From the NCBI GenBank assembly GCA_944324485.1, contig CALUWM010000012.1:1-59075 (forward strand): 59,075 nt of DNA. The letters are read 5' to 3'. A program made the position numbers and the translations under genes. Source of the DNA: Candidatus Gastranaerophilales bacterium (GTDB lineage Bacteria > Cyanobacteriota > Vampirovibrionia > Gastranaerophilales > Gastranaerophilaceae). The notes under the pieces were generated by a model, which saw only the letters and a program-made list of their open reading frames with translations, searched no databases and had not been told where the DNA came from. Below are positions 16,910-25,589 of the stretch, one piece after another; the stretch's first letter is position 1; each line of letters starts with the position of its first letter.

Positions 16910-16966
16910 AAAAGTTAAACTTGCAACATAAAACAAAGAAAACTATTCAAAATTTAACATTTAAAT

Positions 16967-17001
16967 AAAAATTGCCTCCTTAAACCAAGGAGGCAATTTA
17001 A
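16967..17001 (-). terminator. Rho-independent terminator of the SLH gene
   Basis: Perfect 13-bp inverted repeat: AAATTGCCTCCTT (16969-16981), 5-nt loop, AAGGAGGCAATTT (16987-16999). On the minus strand it is followed by TTTTATTT. It lies 20 nt past the stop of the SLH-domain gene. Confidence 0.85.
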
Positions 17002-17019
17002 AATTATACCTAATAGATA

Positions 17020-18444
17020 TTAGAAAATAATTGTTAATTCTTCATTAGGATTTAGAGCAGATGAATTTGAAACAGATGGAACAATTGTATATAACAATTC
17101 ATCACCAATTTCATAAATCACGCCAAATGTACCAGATATAACAGTCTTAACAATTCCATAGACACCTTTTCCTAATGTTACAAATGAATTACCAAAGCTT
17201 GCAACACCACGTCCTAAATGTCCTGTAAATGTTTCAACAAAAGTATCTGATAATCTATCACCATACTCTTCAAGTCCATTTGCTGAAATATTTACGACTT
17301 GTCCAACAGAACGACCAGCAACACCAACTGTACGAGCCGCAGCTGTGAATGGAAGTCCTAAAATTCTAGCAAAAATATTAGGATTTTTTAAACAATCTGC
17401 TTTTGCAGAAGTTAATTCTTTTGGGAATTTAGCACAGCAATCACCGTTTTTGATTTCTGTAAATTTAACAGTAACAGAACCAGGATGAGTTCCAAGACCC
17501 GGTCTTTGAACAGTAACAACTTTACCATATACAATAGAACCAGCCGGGAAAGTTTTTCCGTCAACCATTACTTCTTCTGTTGTCTTAGCAGCAAATCTAT
17601 CACCAATATTTGAATGTTTTGCATCTATTCTATCAAGCATTTTAACTTTAATAGCAACAGGTGCAGCTTTAAACGCATCGCCAATTAATTTACCGTTTGC
17701 GCCATATTTTAATCTCAATTCACCAATTAAATTAGCAACTTGATGTCTTGATAAATATGGAGCTTCAAGCAAAGTTTTTTCATCAGGTAAGTTATCGATC
17801 AATCCTGAAGCAACAACTTCCTTTGTGCATCCATAAGCCCAAGTTGGGATATTTTCAATCTTCTTGCCATTTAACACAGGAGCTGAACCATCATTTGTAT
17901 ATGGTACTTCTATTAATTTAGCAACTGTTGCGAAGACTTCTGCCTTAGTAATTGCTTGGTCAGGTTTAAATGATTTATCCGGATATCCAATCATAACGTC
18001 AGCAGCAGTGGCTTTTTTAATTTCCTCGCTAGCCCAATATGAAGCAGTTACATCGGTATATTTTTTAACTACACCAACACTTTTCATATTTAAACCTTCA
18101 GAAAGCATATAAGCTAATTCCGATCTTGAAATAGGCATTTTGATATCAAAATCTCTATCACCTTTTCTAACGCTCATAGCGTTCAATAAATCTTTTGACC
18201 ATGCATTAACATACATGTTGTCTTTGTTGGTAAAACCGATTCTGTTCTTTTGTTTAAGAACTTTTCCACCAATTCTGTAAATGCTGTCAGCATCTTTGAA
18301 TTCAGTAGCGTCAGCATTCATTAATGAAGGGTGAGCATAAACCTCAACTTTTTCCTGACTGCAGCAGGGTTGTTTTGCCATAACAACAGCACATGTTAAA
18401 AACATAGCTAAAGTTACAGATAACACTTGCGTAGTTTTTCTCAT
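17020..18444 (-). CDS. Secreted S-layer-homology (SLH) domain protein
   Basis: A 474-residue exported protein: a signal peptide (residues 1-23, ending VVMA), then an SLH region at ~95-230 with SRSELAYMLSEG, YTDVTASYWASEEIKKA, IGYPDKSFKPDQAITKAEVFATVAKL and a third partial unit. A small beta-rich domain follows (~255-320, IDAKHSNIGDRFAAKTTEEVMVDGKTF), and a Gly/Val-rich amphipathic C-terminus. SLH domains bind peptidoglycan-linked polymers, so it probably ties the outer layers to the wall. It has the clearest promoter in the window plus AGGAGT and a strong terminator, suggesting a monocistronic, well-expressed gene. Confidence 0.85.
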   Translation of the reverse strand: MRKTTQVLSVTLAMFLTCAVVMAKQPCCSQEKVEVYAHPSLMNADATEFKDADSIYRIGGKVLKQKNRIGFTNKDNMYVNAWSKDLLNAMSVRKGDRDFDIKMPISRSELAYMLSEGLNMKSVGVVKKYTDVTASYWASEEIKKATAADVMIGYPDKSFKPDQAITKAEVFATVAKLIEVPYTNDGSAPVLNGKKIENIPTWAYGCTKEVVASGLIDNLPDEKTLLEAPYLSRHQVANLIGELRLKYGANGKLIGDAFKAAPVAIKVKMLDRIDAKHSNIGDRFAAKTTEEVMVDGKTFPAGSIVYGKVVTVQRPGLGTHPGSVTVKFTEIKNGDCCAKFPKELTSAKADCLKNPNIFARILGLPFTAAARTVGVAGRSVGQVVNISANGLEEYGDRLSDTFVETFTGHLGRGVASFGNSFVTLGKGVYGIVKTVISGTFGVIYEIGDELLYTIVPSVSNSSALNPNEELTIIF

Positions 18445-18495
18445 AACATACTCCTATTCTTAGTGCGGAATTAATACTCCCTATAACACAAATCT

Positions 18496-18524
18496 ATTAT
18501 CTAACAATAGGAAAATATAGTCAA
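18496..18524 (-). promoter_or_regulatory. Consensus-like promoter of the SLH gene
   Basis: Minus-strand TTGACT (18524 to 18519), 17-bp spacer, GATAAT (18501 to 18496). It leaves a ~45-nt leader with AGGAGT before the ATG at 18444. Confidence 0.75.
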
Positions 18525-18548
18525 GAAAAAATGTGAAAAAGCAGACTA

Positions 18549-19736
18549 TTAAAGGTTTTTAATATCATTATAAATCAAAAGCGAAGCATCTTGAATTAAA
18601 CTTTTTGCAGACCAATCATTATCAGGTCTTTTGACAAGAATAGTAACAATATACTTTTTACCGTTATTTGTATATACAATACCTGTATCACCAAGCATAG
18701 AAGCAATATCTCCGGTTTTATGGAGTATCATAACATCTTTAGGCAATTTTTCATTTAAAAGATGTATGTTTTTTGTATTTCCTAGATATTCTTTTAAAAT
18801 ATTTTTATACTTTACATTAATATAATTGGGATTATCGATATTATATAATATTTTTGATATTTCTCTTGCAGTAATTTTATTTTCACCATTCAAATCGGGT
18901 AGCCATTCATGCATTGAAGTAACTTTTAAACCCAAATTACGCATAGCACGATTAAATCCATCCACACCGCCTATTTCATATAAAAGCATATTTGTAGCCG
19001 AATTATCAGAATCAGCAATCATAATATTTGCAAGATGATCAAGAGAATATATATTTCCTGCTTTTGTATATTGAAGATTACCTGAGCCTAATGTCCTAAA
19101 TTCCTCACTAAATGCTCTTTTATCTGTAAGTTCAATAGGATGTTTTGTATCTTTTGAACTGTCAATTAAACGCATAAGCTCAAATACAATAGGGATTTTT
19201 ATTATACTTGCAGAAGGATATACCTCGTCTGAATTTATCTCCAAACCTGCACCAGTAGAATATTCCCAAACAAAAACGCTTGGTTTTAGTCTTGGATATT
19301 TCTGAAATAAAGTTATTAATTTATTTTTAGTATCTGTTAATTCAGAAACAACTTGTATATCAGATATTTCTTTAGACTTATTGACTTTTAATACAAGAAG
19401 ATTTTTATCAATTAAAAAAGAATTTTTAAAATATGCTCTTGTCGGGAAAACATAAGGCGAAATATCAAAATCTAAATGTTTATTGTAAACTCTGTTTAAA
19501 AATAGCGGACAAAGGTATTTCTCATACATATAAGGACAAATATAATAACACCAAACTCCCAAAATAACTAAAGCAAAAAAACTTGCAACTGCATTTTTCT
19601 TTTTAATTTTGTGCTTTTTAGTAATCTTTTTTTTAATTGGCTTTATATCAAAATCACAATATGAATGATTTTTTTCATATAAAGATTCATAACGATATTT
19701 TTGATTGTAATTATATTTTCTTAATGGACTAGACAA
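18549..19736 (-). CDS. Membrane-anchored class A beta-lactamase-fold serine hydrolase
   Basis: A 395-residue protein. Residues 1-48 are a Lys/Tyr-rich cytoplasmic tail, 49-67 one membrane segment, and 120-395 a periplasmic beta-lactamase/transpeptidase-fold domain with SIIK (Ser177, Lys180), SDN (243-245) and HKTGD (Lys340). Glu277 in MHEWLPDL may stand for the omega-loop Glu. It resembles the cyanobacterial beta-lactamase-related hydrolases rather than clinical enzymes; a wall-remodelling role is as likely as drug resistance. The only upstream start in frame is a TTG at 19736, so the start is uncertain. Confidence 0.8.
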   Translation of the reverse strand: MSSPLRKYNYNQKYRYESLYEKNHSYCDFDIKPIKKKITKKHKIKKKNAVASFFALVILGVWCYYICPYMYEKYLCPLFLNRVYNKHLDFDISPYVFPTRAYFKNSFLIDKNLLVLKVNKSKEISDIQVVSELTDTKNKLITLFQKYPRLKPSVFVWEYSTGAGLEINSDEVYPSASIIKIPIVFELMRLIDSSKDTKHPIELTDKRAFSEEFRTLGSGNLQYTKAGNIYSLDHLANIMIADSDNSATNMLLYEIGGVDGFNRAMRNLGLKVTSMHEWLPDLNGENKITAREISKILYNIDNPNYINVKYKNILKEYLGNTKNIHLLNEKLPKDVMILHKTGDIASMLGDTGIVYTNNGKKYIVTILVKRPDNDWSAKSLIQDASLLIYNDIKNL

Positions 19737-19837
19737 TACAATATACCCAAAAAACTGTCGACAAATTTAGTGTAAACAATATATAAAAATTAAACATAAT
19801 ATAAATGTATGAATTAAAGGTAACAAAGCCAAAATTA

Positions 19838-19846
19838 TGCTATACT
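19838..19846 (+). promoter_or_regulatory. Extended -10 promoter of the GGDEF gene
   Basis: TGC-TATACT at 19838-19846. It leaves a ~25-nt leader holding TGGAG before the ATG at 19878. No -35 match is seen. Confidence 0.5.
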
Positions 19847-19877
19847 TTAAAAGAAAAATATTATGGAGTAAAAGTCT

Positions 19878-20750
19878 ATGAACATTGTATTGTATAGTGA
19901 AAATGGAAATTCTGAAATTACAAAATTAATCGACAATATTGACGAAGTTGAAATCAGAGAATTTGAGCTTAATGAACTAGAAAACTATAAACAATACAAC
20001 CCTTCAATATTAATACTTGATTTTGATTTAGAAAAAATTAGAGAATTTTGCGCAGTTAGAAAATTTGAATGCAGTGTCCTAATTCCAACCGATGAAATCC
20101 CTGAAGGCTTTATTGTAAGGGCTTTAAGTCATGATTATATCAAAAAACCAATCAACAAAACAGAATTAAATATCAGAATAAAAGCACTTTTAAAAACTTT
20201 TGAAATAAAAAAAGAACTTGTAAAAAGTGCAATTTGCGATGAATTAACAGGTTTATACAACAGAAAATATCTTCACCACAGGCTTGATGCTGAAATATCT
20301 CGCTCAAAAAGATACGGCACACCGGTTTCTTGCTTGCTGCTTGATATAGATTATTTTAAAATAGTAAATGATATGTATGGATACGACTGGGGTGATATTT
20401 TACTTAAAAAAATTGCTCAAATGTTAAATGCACTTGTTAGAAAAGAAGACGTTTTAACAAGATATGGCGATGAGGAATTTATAGTAATACTTCCTGAAAC
20501 AACAGAACAACAAGCAATGATTTTTGCAGAACGTTTTAGAAGTGACGTTGAAAAAATGGAATTTATACCCGCAAATGAAGAAGAGCGTCATCCAATAACA
20601 ATATCCGGAGGAATTGCATCTTTTCCAACCGATGGAGACATAGAAGAAAATTCAAATACACTAATAAGATATGCAGAACACGCATTATATAATGCAAAAC
20701 AATCAGGTAAAAACAAAATAGTTGAATTCTCTAAAATGAATTTGGGTTGA
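19878..20750 (+). CDS. Receiver-like/GGDEF protein with a variant signature
   Basis: A 290-residue cytosolic protein. Residues 1-110 resemble a degenerate receiver domain (LILDFD at ~45-50, YIKKPINKTEL near 88-96) without an obvious full phosphoacceptor pocket. Residues 118-285 are a GGDEF domain with DELTGLYNRKYL, the metal Asp in LLLDIDYFK (Asp156), and YGYDWGDILLKKIA. The signature reads RYGDEEF (195-201) instead of RYGGDEF. The inhibitory RxxD site (Arg188-Asp191) is intact. Whether it makes c-di-GMP or only binds it is open. It precedes the efflux operon by 39 nt. Confidence 0.85.
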   Translation: MNIVLYSENGNSEITKLIDNIDEVEIREFELNELENYKQYNPSILILDFDLEKIREFCAVRKFECSVLIPTDEIPEGFIVRALSHDYIKKPINKTELNIRIKALLKTFEIKKELVKSAICDELTGLYNRKYLHHRLDAEISRSKRYGTPVSCLLLDIDYFKIVNDMYGYDWGDILLKKIAQMLNALVRKEDVLTRYGDEEFIVILPETTEQQAMIFAERFRSDVEKMEFIPANEEERHPITISGGIASFPTDGDIEENSNTLIRYAEHALYNAKQSGKNKIVEFSKMNLG

Positions 20751-20789
20751 TAGAATTAACCTAACTAAACTATTTAAAAAAGTTTTAAA

Positions 20790-22124
20790 ATGCTAAAAAA
20801 TTCTTGTATGAAATTTTTTAGCATTTTATTTTTTATCATATTACAATTTTTAAACTATGTATATTCAAGTCCCATTATTCCAAATCTTGAATTTTTTAAC
20901 AATTTTAATGATGAATATTTAACACAATACATATCTAGAGCACTTGAAAATAACCACGAATTAAAAAAAACAAACCACATAGTAGAACAATACAGGCTTG
21001 AGATAAAAAATTCATTTTCTCAAGAACTTCCAAAACTTTCTGTCGGGGCAAATTATCTTGGAACTCATTTTCCTAACGGAGATATGAATATCTTTTTAGA
21101 TAAAAATTCATTTGTTTTACCCTTTCAAGCAAGTTATGAACCTGATTTTCTACTAAAAAATAGAGATAAAACAAAATCAACAAAAAAACTATATCTTGCA
21201 GAACTTGCAAAGCAACAAAACATCTATATTTCACTTCTAAGTGATGTTGCAAGCAGTTATATAAATATTTTGCTTTATGATGACCTTATTAATAAACAAC
21301 TCGATATTTTAAAAAATAACGACAAAAATTTAATAAAAAATGAAAAAAAATTTAACCTAGGAGTAATTGATTCAACAAATTTAAATGATATTAAAAAAGA
21401 AAATACAAACCAAAAAACAATATATGATAATTTAATTAAAAACAGAAACACTATTATCAATAATTTTTGTCTTTTAATCGGAGACAGTGCCGATAATTCA
21501 AGTGATATTAAAAGAGGTAAATTAGAAAAATTTGAATATGTAAAAAAAATACCTGAAAATATTGACAGCAACATTATATACTCAAGACCCGACTTAATTG
21601 AAATAGAAAACAAATTAAAAAGTGCCAAAATTGATATTACCGTTGCCAAAAAAGACTTTTTTCCTTCATTTAAATTAAATGGCTTTTTAGCCTTTGACAC
21701 AGCAGGGAGTGGAAATTTTTTTTCGTGGGAATCATCTTTTGCATTTTTAATTGCCGGTCTGACACAAGATATATTTACAGGCGGGAAAAAAATCGCAAAT
21801 CTAAAAATCAAAAAAGCACGTTTTCAAGAATTATTCGAAATGTATAAACAAGCAGATTTAAACGCCATAAAAGAAATTAACAATGCACTTAATATAATAA
21901 AATACGATAAATTAACGGAAAACAACGCAAAAAAAGAAGTATATCTTGAAGAAAAAAATTATAATAATTCAAACAAAAAATTAAAAAGAGGCGTTATTTC
22001 TGAAATTGAACTTTTAGAATCAAAAAATTCTCTAAACCAAAAACAACAAATTTTATCCGGAGCAAAAGCCTCCAGATTAATAAATTACATAACATTATAT
22101 AAAGCATTGGGCGGGCAATTATGA
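20790..22124 (+). CDS. TolC/OprM-type outer-membrane efflux channel
   Basis: A 444-residue protein with an N-terminal signal sequence (FSILFFIILQFLNYVYSS) and no lipobox Cys. The body is long helices rich in Lys, Asn and Leu with the internal duplication typical of outer-membrane efflux factors: LPKLSVGANYLG...FLLKN in the first half and FFPSFKLNGFLAFD...LIAGLTQDIFTGGKK in the second. It opens the efflux operon and overlaps the adaptor gene by 4 nt (ATGA). It would form the exit duct of the pump encoded downstream. Confidence 0.85.
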   Translation: MLKNSCMKFFSILFFIILQFLNYVYSSPIIPNLEFFNNFNDEYLTQYISRALENNHELKKTNHIVEQYRLEIKNSFSQELPKLSVGANYLGTHFPNGDMNIFLDKNSFVLPFQASYEPDFLLKNRDKTKSTKKLYLAELAKQQNIYISLLSDVASSYINILLYDDLINKQLDILKNNDKNLIKNEKKFNLGVIDSTNLNDIKKENTNQKTIYDNLIKNRNTIINNFCLLIGDSADNSSDIKRGKLEKFEYVKKIPENIDSNIIYSRPDLIEIENKLKSAKIDITVAKKDFFPSFKLNGFLAFDTAGSGNFFSWESSFAFLIAGLTQDIFTGGKKIANLKIKKARFQELFEMYKQADLNAIKEINNALNIIKYDKLTENNAKKEVYLEEKNYNNSNKKLKRGVISEIELLESKNSLNQKQQILSGAKASRLINYITLYKALGGQL

Positions 22125-22972
22125 TAAAGAAGATTATAATTATTTCAGTTATTATAATTATCTCAATTATTTTTATAACATTTATTTTTCTTTTTTTTAA
22201 GAAAAAACCTAATACAATAGAAACTTTTGGCAACATAGAAATAAGACAAGTTGATTTATCTTTTCAAGTATCAGGAGTAATTAACAAATTATTCAAAGAA
22301 GAAGGAGATTATGTAAAAAAAGGAGATTTGCTAGCAACAATAGACGACAAAGATTATATTGCAAACTATAACAAAGCAATATATTTAGAAAAAAGTTCTC
22401 TAGCAGAAGCAAAAGATGACTTAGCTAAATTTAAAAGAAATTACCCCCTGTGTTTTGATGATACCATTTCAAAAGAAGAATGTACCACGCTTTTAAATAA
22501 AAAAGATTATTCAAATGCAAAATACAAAGAAAACGTTGCAAACAGAATTTATCAAAAAAACCAATTAGACTACACCAAACTATATGCACCTCAAGACGGT
22601 ATAATAACAACCAGAGCACAAGAAAAAGGTGCATTTGTAAATGCTTCTCAGATAGTTTTTGTAATGAGCCTAAACAATCCTGTCTGGGTAAGAACATACA
22701 TAAAAGAGACTGATTTAGGAAATATTAAATACGGGCAAAAAGCACATATATTTACAGATACCACTGACCCTAAAACAAAAAAGAAAAAAGAATACGAAGG
22801 ATATATTGGCTACATATCCCCAGTTGCGGAATTTACACCAAAAACTGTTCAAACAGAAGACTTAAGAGTTGATCTTATGTATAGAATAAGAGTTTATATT
22901 TATAAAACAGATGAATACCTAAGACAAGGGATGCCGGTTACAATAAAAATTGACCTTAATGAGGCAAAATAA
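22121..22972 (+). CDS. HlyD/YbhG-family periplasmic adaptor
   Basis: A 283-residue membrane fusion protein. One N-terminal membrane anchor (~5-26, Ile-rich) is followed by a split lipoyl domain (IRQVDLSFQVSGVINKLFKEEGDYVKKGDLLATID and later DYTKLYAPQDGIITTRAQEKGAFV), a short helical hairpin at ~75-135 and a beta-barrel part. It links the inner-membrane ABC permeases to the TolC-type channel. Like E. coli YbhG it stands directly before a double-ATPase gene; the stop and next start overlap in TAATG. Confidence 0.9.
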   Translation: MIKKIIIISVIIIISIIFITFIFLFFKKKPNTIETFGNIEIRQVDLSFQVSGVINKLFKEEGDYVKKGDLLATIDDKDYIANYNKAIYLEKSSLAEAKDDLAKFKRNYPLCFDDTISKEECTTLLNKKDYSNAKYKENVANRIYQKNQLDYTKLYAPQDGIITTRAQEKGAFVNASQIVFVMSLNNPVWVRTYIKETDLGNIKYGQKAHIFTDTTDPKTKKKKEYEGYIGYISPVAEFTPKTVQTEDLRVDLMYRIRVYIYKTDEYLRQGMPVTIKIDLNEAK

Positions 22973-24456
22973 TGATAAATTGTATTGAAATAAACAATTT
23001 GACAAAAACTTATGATAACCATGAAGTTCTAAAAAACATAAACCTGAAGCTCAAAAATAAAAAAATAATTGCCTTACTTGGAGCCGATGGCTCAGGAAAA
23101 ACAACTCTTTTAAGACTAATTATTGGTTTGATATGCCCTACTAAAGGCGAAATTTTAACCTTAAACTTTAATCCGGTAACAAATAAAAATAATTTGGTTA
23201 AATTAATAGGCTACATGCCACAAAAATTCGGATTATACGAAGATTTAACCGTAATAGAAAATTTAAAACTTTATTCAAAATTAAAAAAAGATAAAAGCAA
23301 CTTTGACGAGCTACTTGATTTTACAAAATTAAAACCTTTCAAAAACAGACTCGCAGGAAGACTCTCGGGCGGTATGAAACAAAAACTCGGGCTTGCTTGT
23401 GCTCTTATAGGAAAACCAAAGCTTCTAATCCTAGATGAACCGTCAGTTGGAGTTGATCCCATTTCAAGAATGGATTTATTAAACTTGGTTAAAAAAACAA
23501 TTGACGAAAATACAAGCGTAATATGGTCCAGTTCTTATTTAGATGAAGCATTTAATTTTGATTTAAGTATTATTTTAGATAAAGGAAAAATAATTTTTGA
23601 AGGCTCTACATCATCTCTTGGGGACAATCTAAATATATTTGAAGAAAAAATAATAAACCTAATGGGAGGATACAAACAAAAATCTTCAGAAATTGCAAAA
23701 AATTACCACATCCAAGAATTTAGCGAGAATTGCAGAGTGCTTGCTGAAAATTTATCAAAACGATATGGGAATTTTTGGGCAGTTAAAAATAATTCTTTTT
23801 GTATTCAAAAAGGAGAAATTTTTGGGCTTTTAGGTCCTAATGGAGCAGGCAAGTCCACAACTTTTAAAATGATGTGCGGCTTAATAAAACCTACCTCGGG
23901 CAAAGGCTATGTAATGGGAGAGGATGTCGCCGAAAATCCAGAAAAAGCTAGGAGCTATTTAGGTTATATGGCACAAAAATTTTCACTTTATTCAAGATTA
24001 TCTGTTCTTGATAATTTAAATTTTTTTTCAGGTATATATGGGCTTTCAGGAAAAGAAAAAAAGAAAAAAATAGATAAAATCATTGAAGTTTTTGAGCTTG
24101 AAGAATATAAAAACACTATCACGTCATTACTACCCTTAGGATTCAAACAAAGACTATCATTGGGCTGTGCGTTAATTCATCAGCCGCCGGTTTTATTTTT
24201 AGATGAACCTACTTCAGGAGTAGATATTATTCAAAGAAAAGAATTTTGGACGCACATCAAAGCCTTATCTAAAATGGGGGTTAGTGTACTTGTTACGACA
24301 CATTTTATGGATGAAGCACAGTTTTGCGACAATATAAGTCTTTTTTATAACGGAGAAATTATAGCACTCGACACTCCGCAAAATTTAATCAAGAAAGCAA
24401 ATGCAAAAAATATGAACGAGGCTTTTTTTAATCTCATAAAAGGAGTAAAAAACTAA
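22972..24456 (+). CDS. Tandem ABC ATPase of the YbhF type
   Basis: A 494-residue protein with two fused ABC domains. Domain 1: Walker A GADGSGKTT (37-45), signature LSGGMKQ, Walker B LLILDEPS. Domain 2: Walker A GPNGAGKST (~288-296), signature degenerated to LPLGFKQR, Walker B VLFLDEPTSGVD. The degenerate second signature is also a feature of E. coli YbhF. It powers the two ABC-2 permeases that follow, with a 1-nt overlap at its 3' end. Confidence 0.9.
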   Translation: MINCIEINNLTKTYDNHEVLKNINLKLKNKKIIALLGADGSGKTTLLRLIIGLICPTKGEILTLNFNPVTNKNNLVKLIGYMPQKFGLYEDLTVIENLKLYSKLKKDKSNFDELLDFTKLKPFKNRLAGRLSGGMKQKLGLACALIGKPKLLILDEPSVGVDPISRMDLLNLVKKTIDENTSVIWSSSYLDEAFNFDLSIILDKGKIIFEGSTSSLGDNLNIFEEKIINLMGGYKQKSSEIAKNYHIQEFSENCRVLAENLSKRYGNFWAVKNNSFCIQKGEIFGLLGPNGAGKSTTFKMMCGLIKPTSGKGYVMGEDVAENPEKARSYLGYMAQKFSLYSRLSVLDNLNFFSGIYGLSGKEKKKKIDKIIEVFELEEYKNTITSLLPLGFKQRLSLGCALIHQPPVLFLDEPTSGVDIIQRKEFWTHIKALSKMGVSVLVTTHFMDEAQFCDNISLFYNGEIIALDTPQNLIKKANAKNMNEAFFNLIKGVKN

Positions 24457-25589
24457 TGAACATATATTTTGCACTCATTCAAAAAGAATTCTACCAAATT
24501 ATAAGAGATTTTTCGAGTATATTAATAGCCTTTATTCTTCCCTTGGTAATCCTAATTCTGTACAGATATGGAGTCAATTTAGATACTGTAAAAGTAACTA
24601 TTGGAATAAAAAACGATGATATCAACCCTAAATTATCAACTTTGATTAATTCTTTTGACCATAGCGAATACATTAAAACTCAATATTTCTTTGATAAAGA
24701 TAAAATGTATAAAAAAATTCAAAACTCCTATCTTAAAGGTGCAATAATTTTTCCAAACAACTTTACAAAAAATTTAGCCAAACAAAACAACGCAGACGTT
24801 TTTGTAATAACAGACGGATCAGAAGCAAATCTTGCAAATTATGTTCAAAATTACTGTTCCGAAATAGTAAAAAACTGGCTTATTAATTCATCAGATTTCA
24901 AATATCAAACTTCAAAAGACTTAATTTCAAGTGATACCAGATTTTGGTACAATCAAGACATTAATTCACACCATTTTATCTTGCCGGGATCGTTAGCAAT
25001 CACTATGAATTTGATTGGAATGCTTCTAACGGCACTTGTAATCTCAAGAGAATGGGAAAGAGGTACAATAGAATCTCTTTATGCAACAAATATAACAAGA
25101 TTAAATTTTGTTTTAGGAAAATATATTCCATACTTTATATTAGGAATGCTGTCTTTAGCTTTTAATGTTTTTTTATGTATAAAAGTTTTTCAAATACCTT
25201 TTAAAGGAAATATTTTAGTTTTATTGTTTGTAGGAGGATTATACCTTTTTTGTTGTCTTGGAGTTGGACTTGCAATCAGCTCATCATACAAAGAACAATT
25301 TTCATCTTCGCAAATGGCGCTTTCTTTTGGACTTTTACCAGCTTTTATGCTGTCAGGGCTTATTTATCCAATTTCTTCCATGCCTGTAATTTTTCAATAT
25401 TTAACAATGATTTTACCTCCGAGATATTTTATTATTTTTATTCAAAGCGAGTTTATGGCAGGAACAATTCCAAAAATCGTACTTATAAATTCAGCATTTA
25501 TGAGTATTTTAGGAATTTTATTGTTTCTGCTTGTATATAAAAATATAAATTTGAGGCTTGAAAAATGCAAAACACAGCTACAAGAATAA
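24456..25589 (+). CDS. ABC-2 type permease (YbhS-like)
   Basis: A 377-residue inner-membrane protein: one N-terminal membrane segment (~20-40), a periplasmic domain to ~165, then five C-terminal segments with the ABC-2 block SREWERGTIESLYATNITRLNFVLGKYIPYFILG and GLIYPISSMPVIFQYLTMILPPRYFI. It forms the channel with the next permease. Its 3' end overlaps the next gene by 25 nt, indicating tight coupling. Confidence 0.9.
   Translation: MNIYFALIQKEFYQIIRDFSSILIAFILPLVILILYRYGVNLDTVKVTIGIKNDDINPKLSTLINSFDHSEYIKTQYFFDKDKMYKKIQNSYLKGAIIFPNNFTKNLAKQNNADVFVITDGSEANLANYVQNYCSEIVKNWLINSSDFKYQTSKDLISSDTRFWYNQDINSHHFILPGSLAITMNLIGMLLTALVISREWERGTIESLYATNITRLNFVLGKYIPYFILGMLSLAFNVFLCIKVFQIPFKGNILVLLFVGGLYLFCCLGVGLAISSSYKEQFSSSQMALSFGLLPAFMLSGLIYPISSMPVIFQYLTMILPPRYFIIFIQSEFMAGTIPKIVLINSAFMSILGILLFLLVYKNINLRLEKCKTQLQE

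Noticed and set aside
16969-16999. Regulatory palindrome upstream of PBP1A
   Set aside because: The inverted repeat has a minus-strand T tract and lies just past the SLH stop, so it is a terminator; the PBP1A promoter is separate.
24000-24460. Frameshift or dead second ATPase domain in the YbhF-like protein
   Set aside because: Walker A, Walker B and the reading frame are intact; the altered LPLGFKQR signature also occurs in E. coli YbhF.
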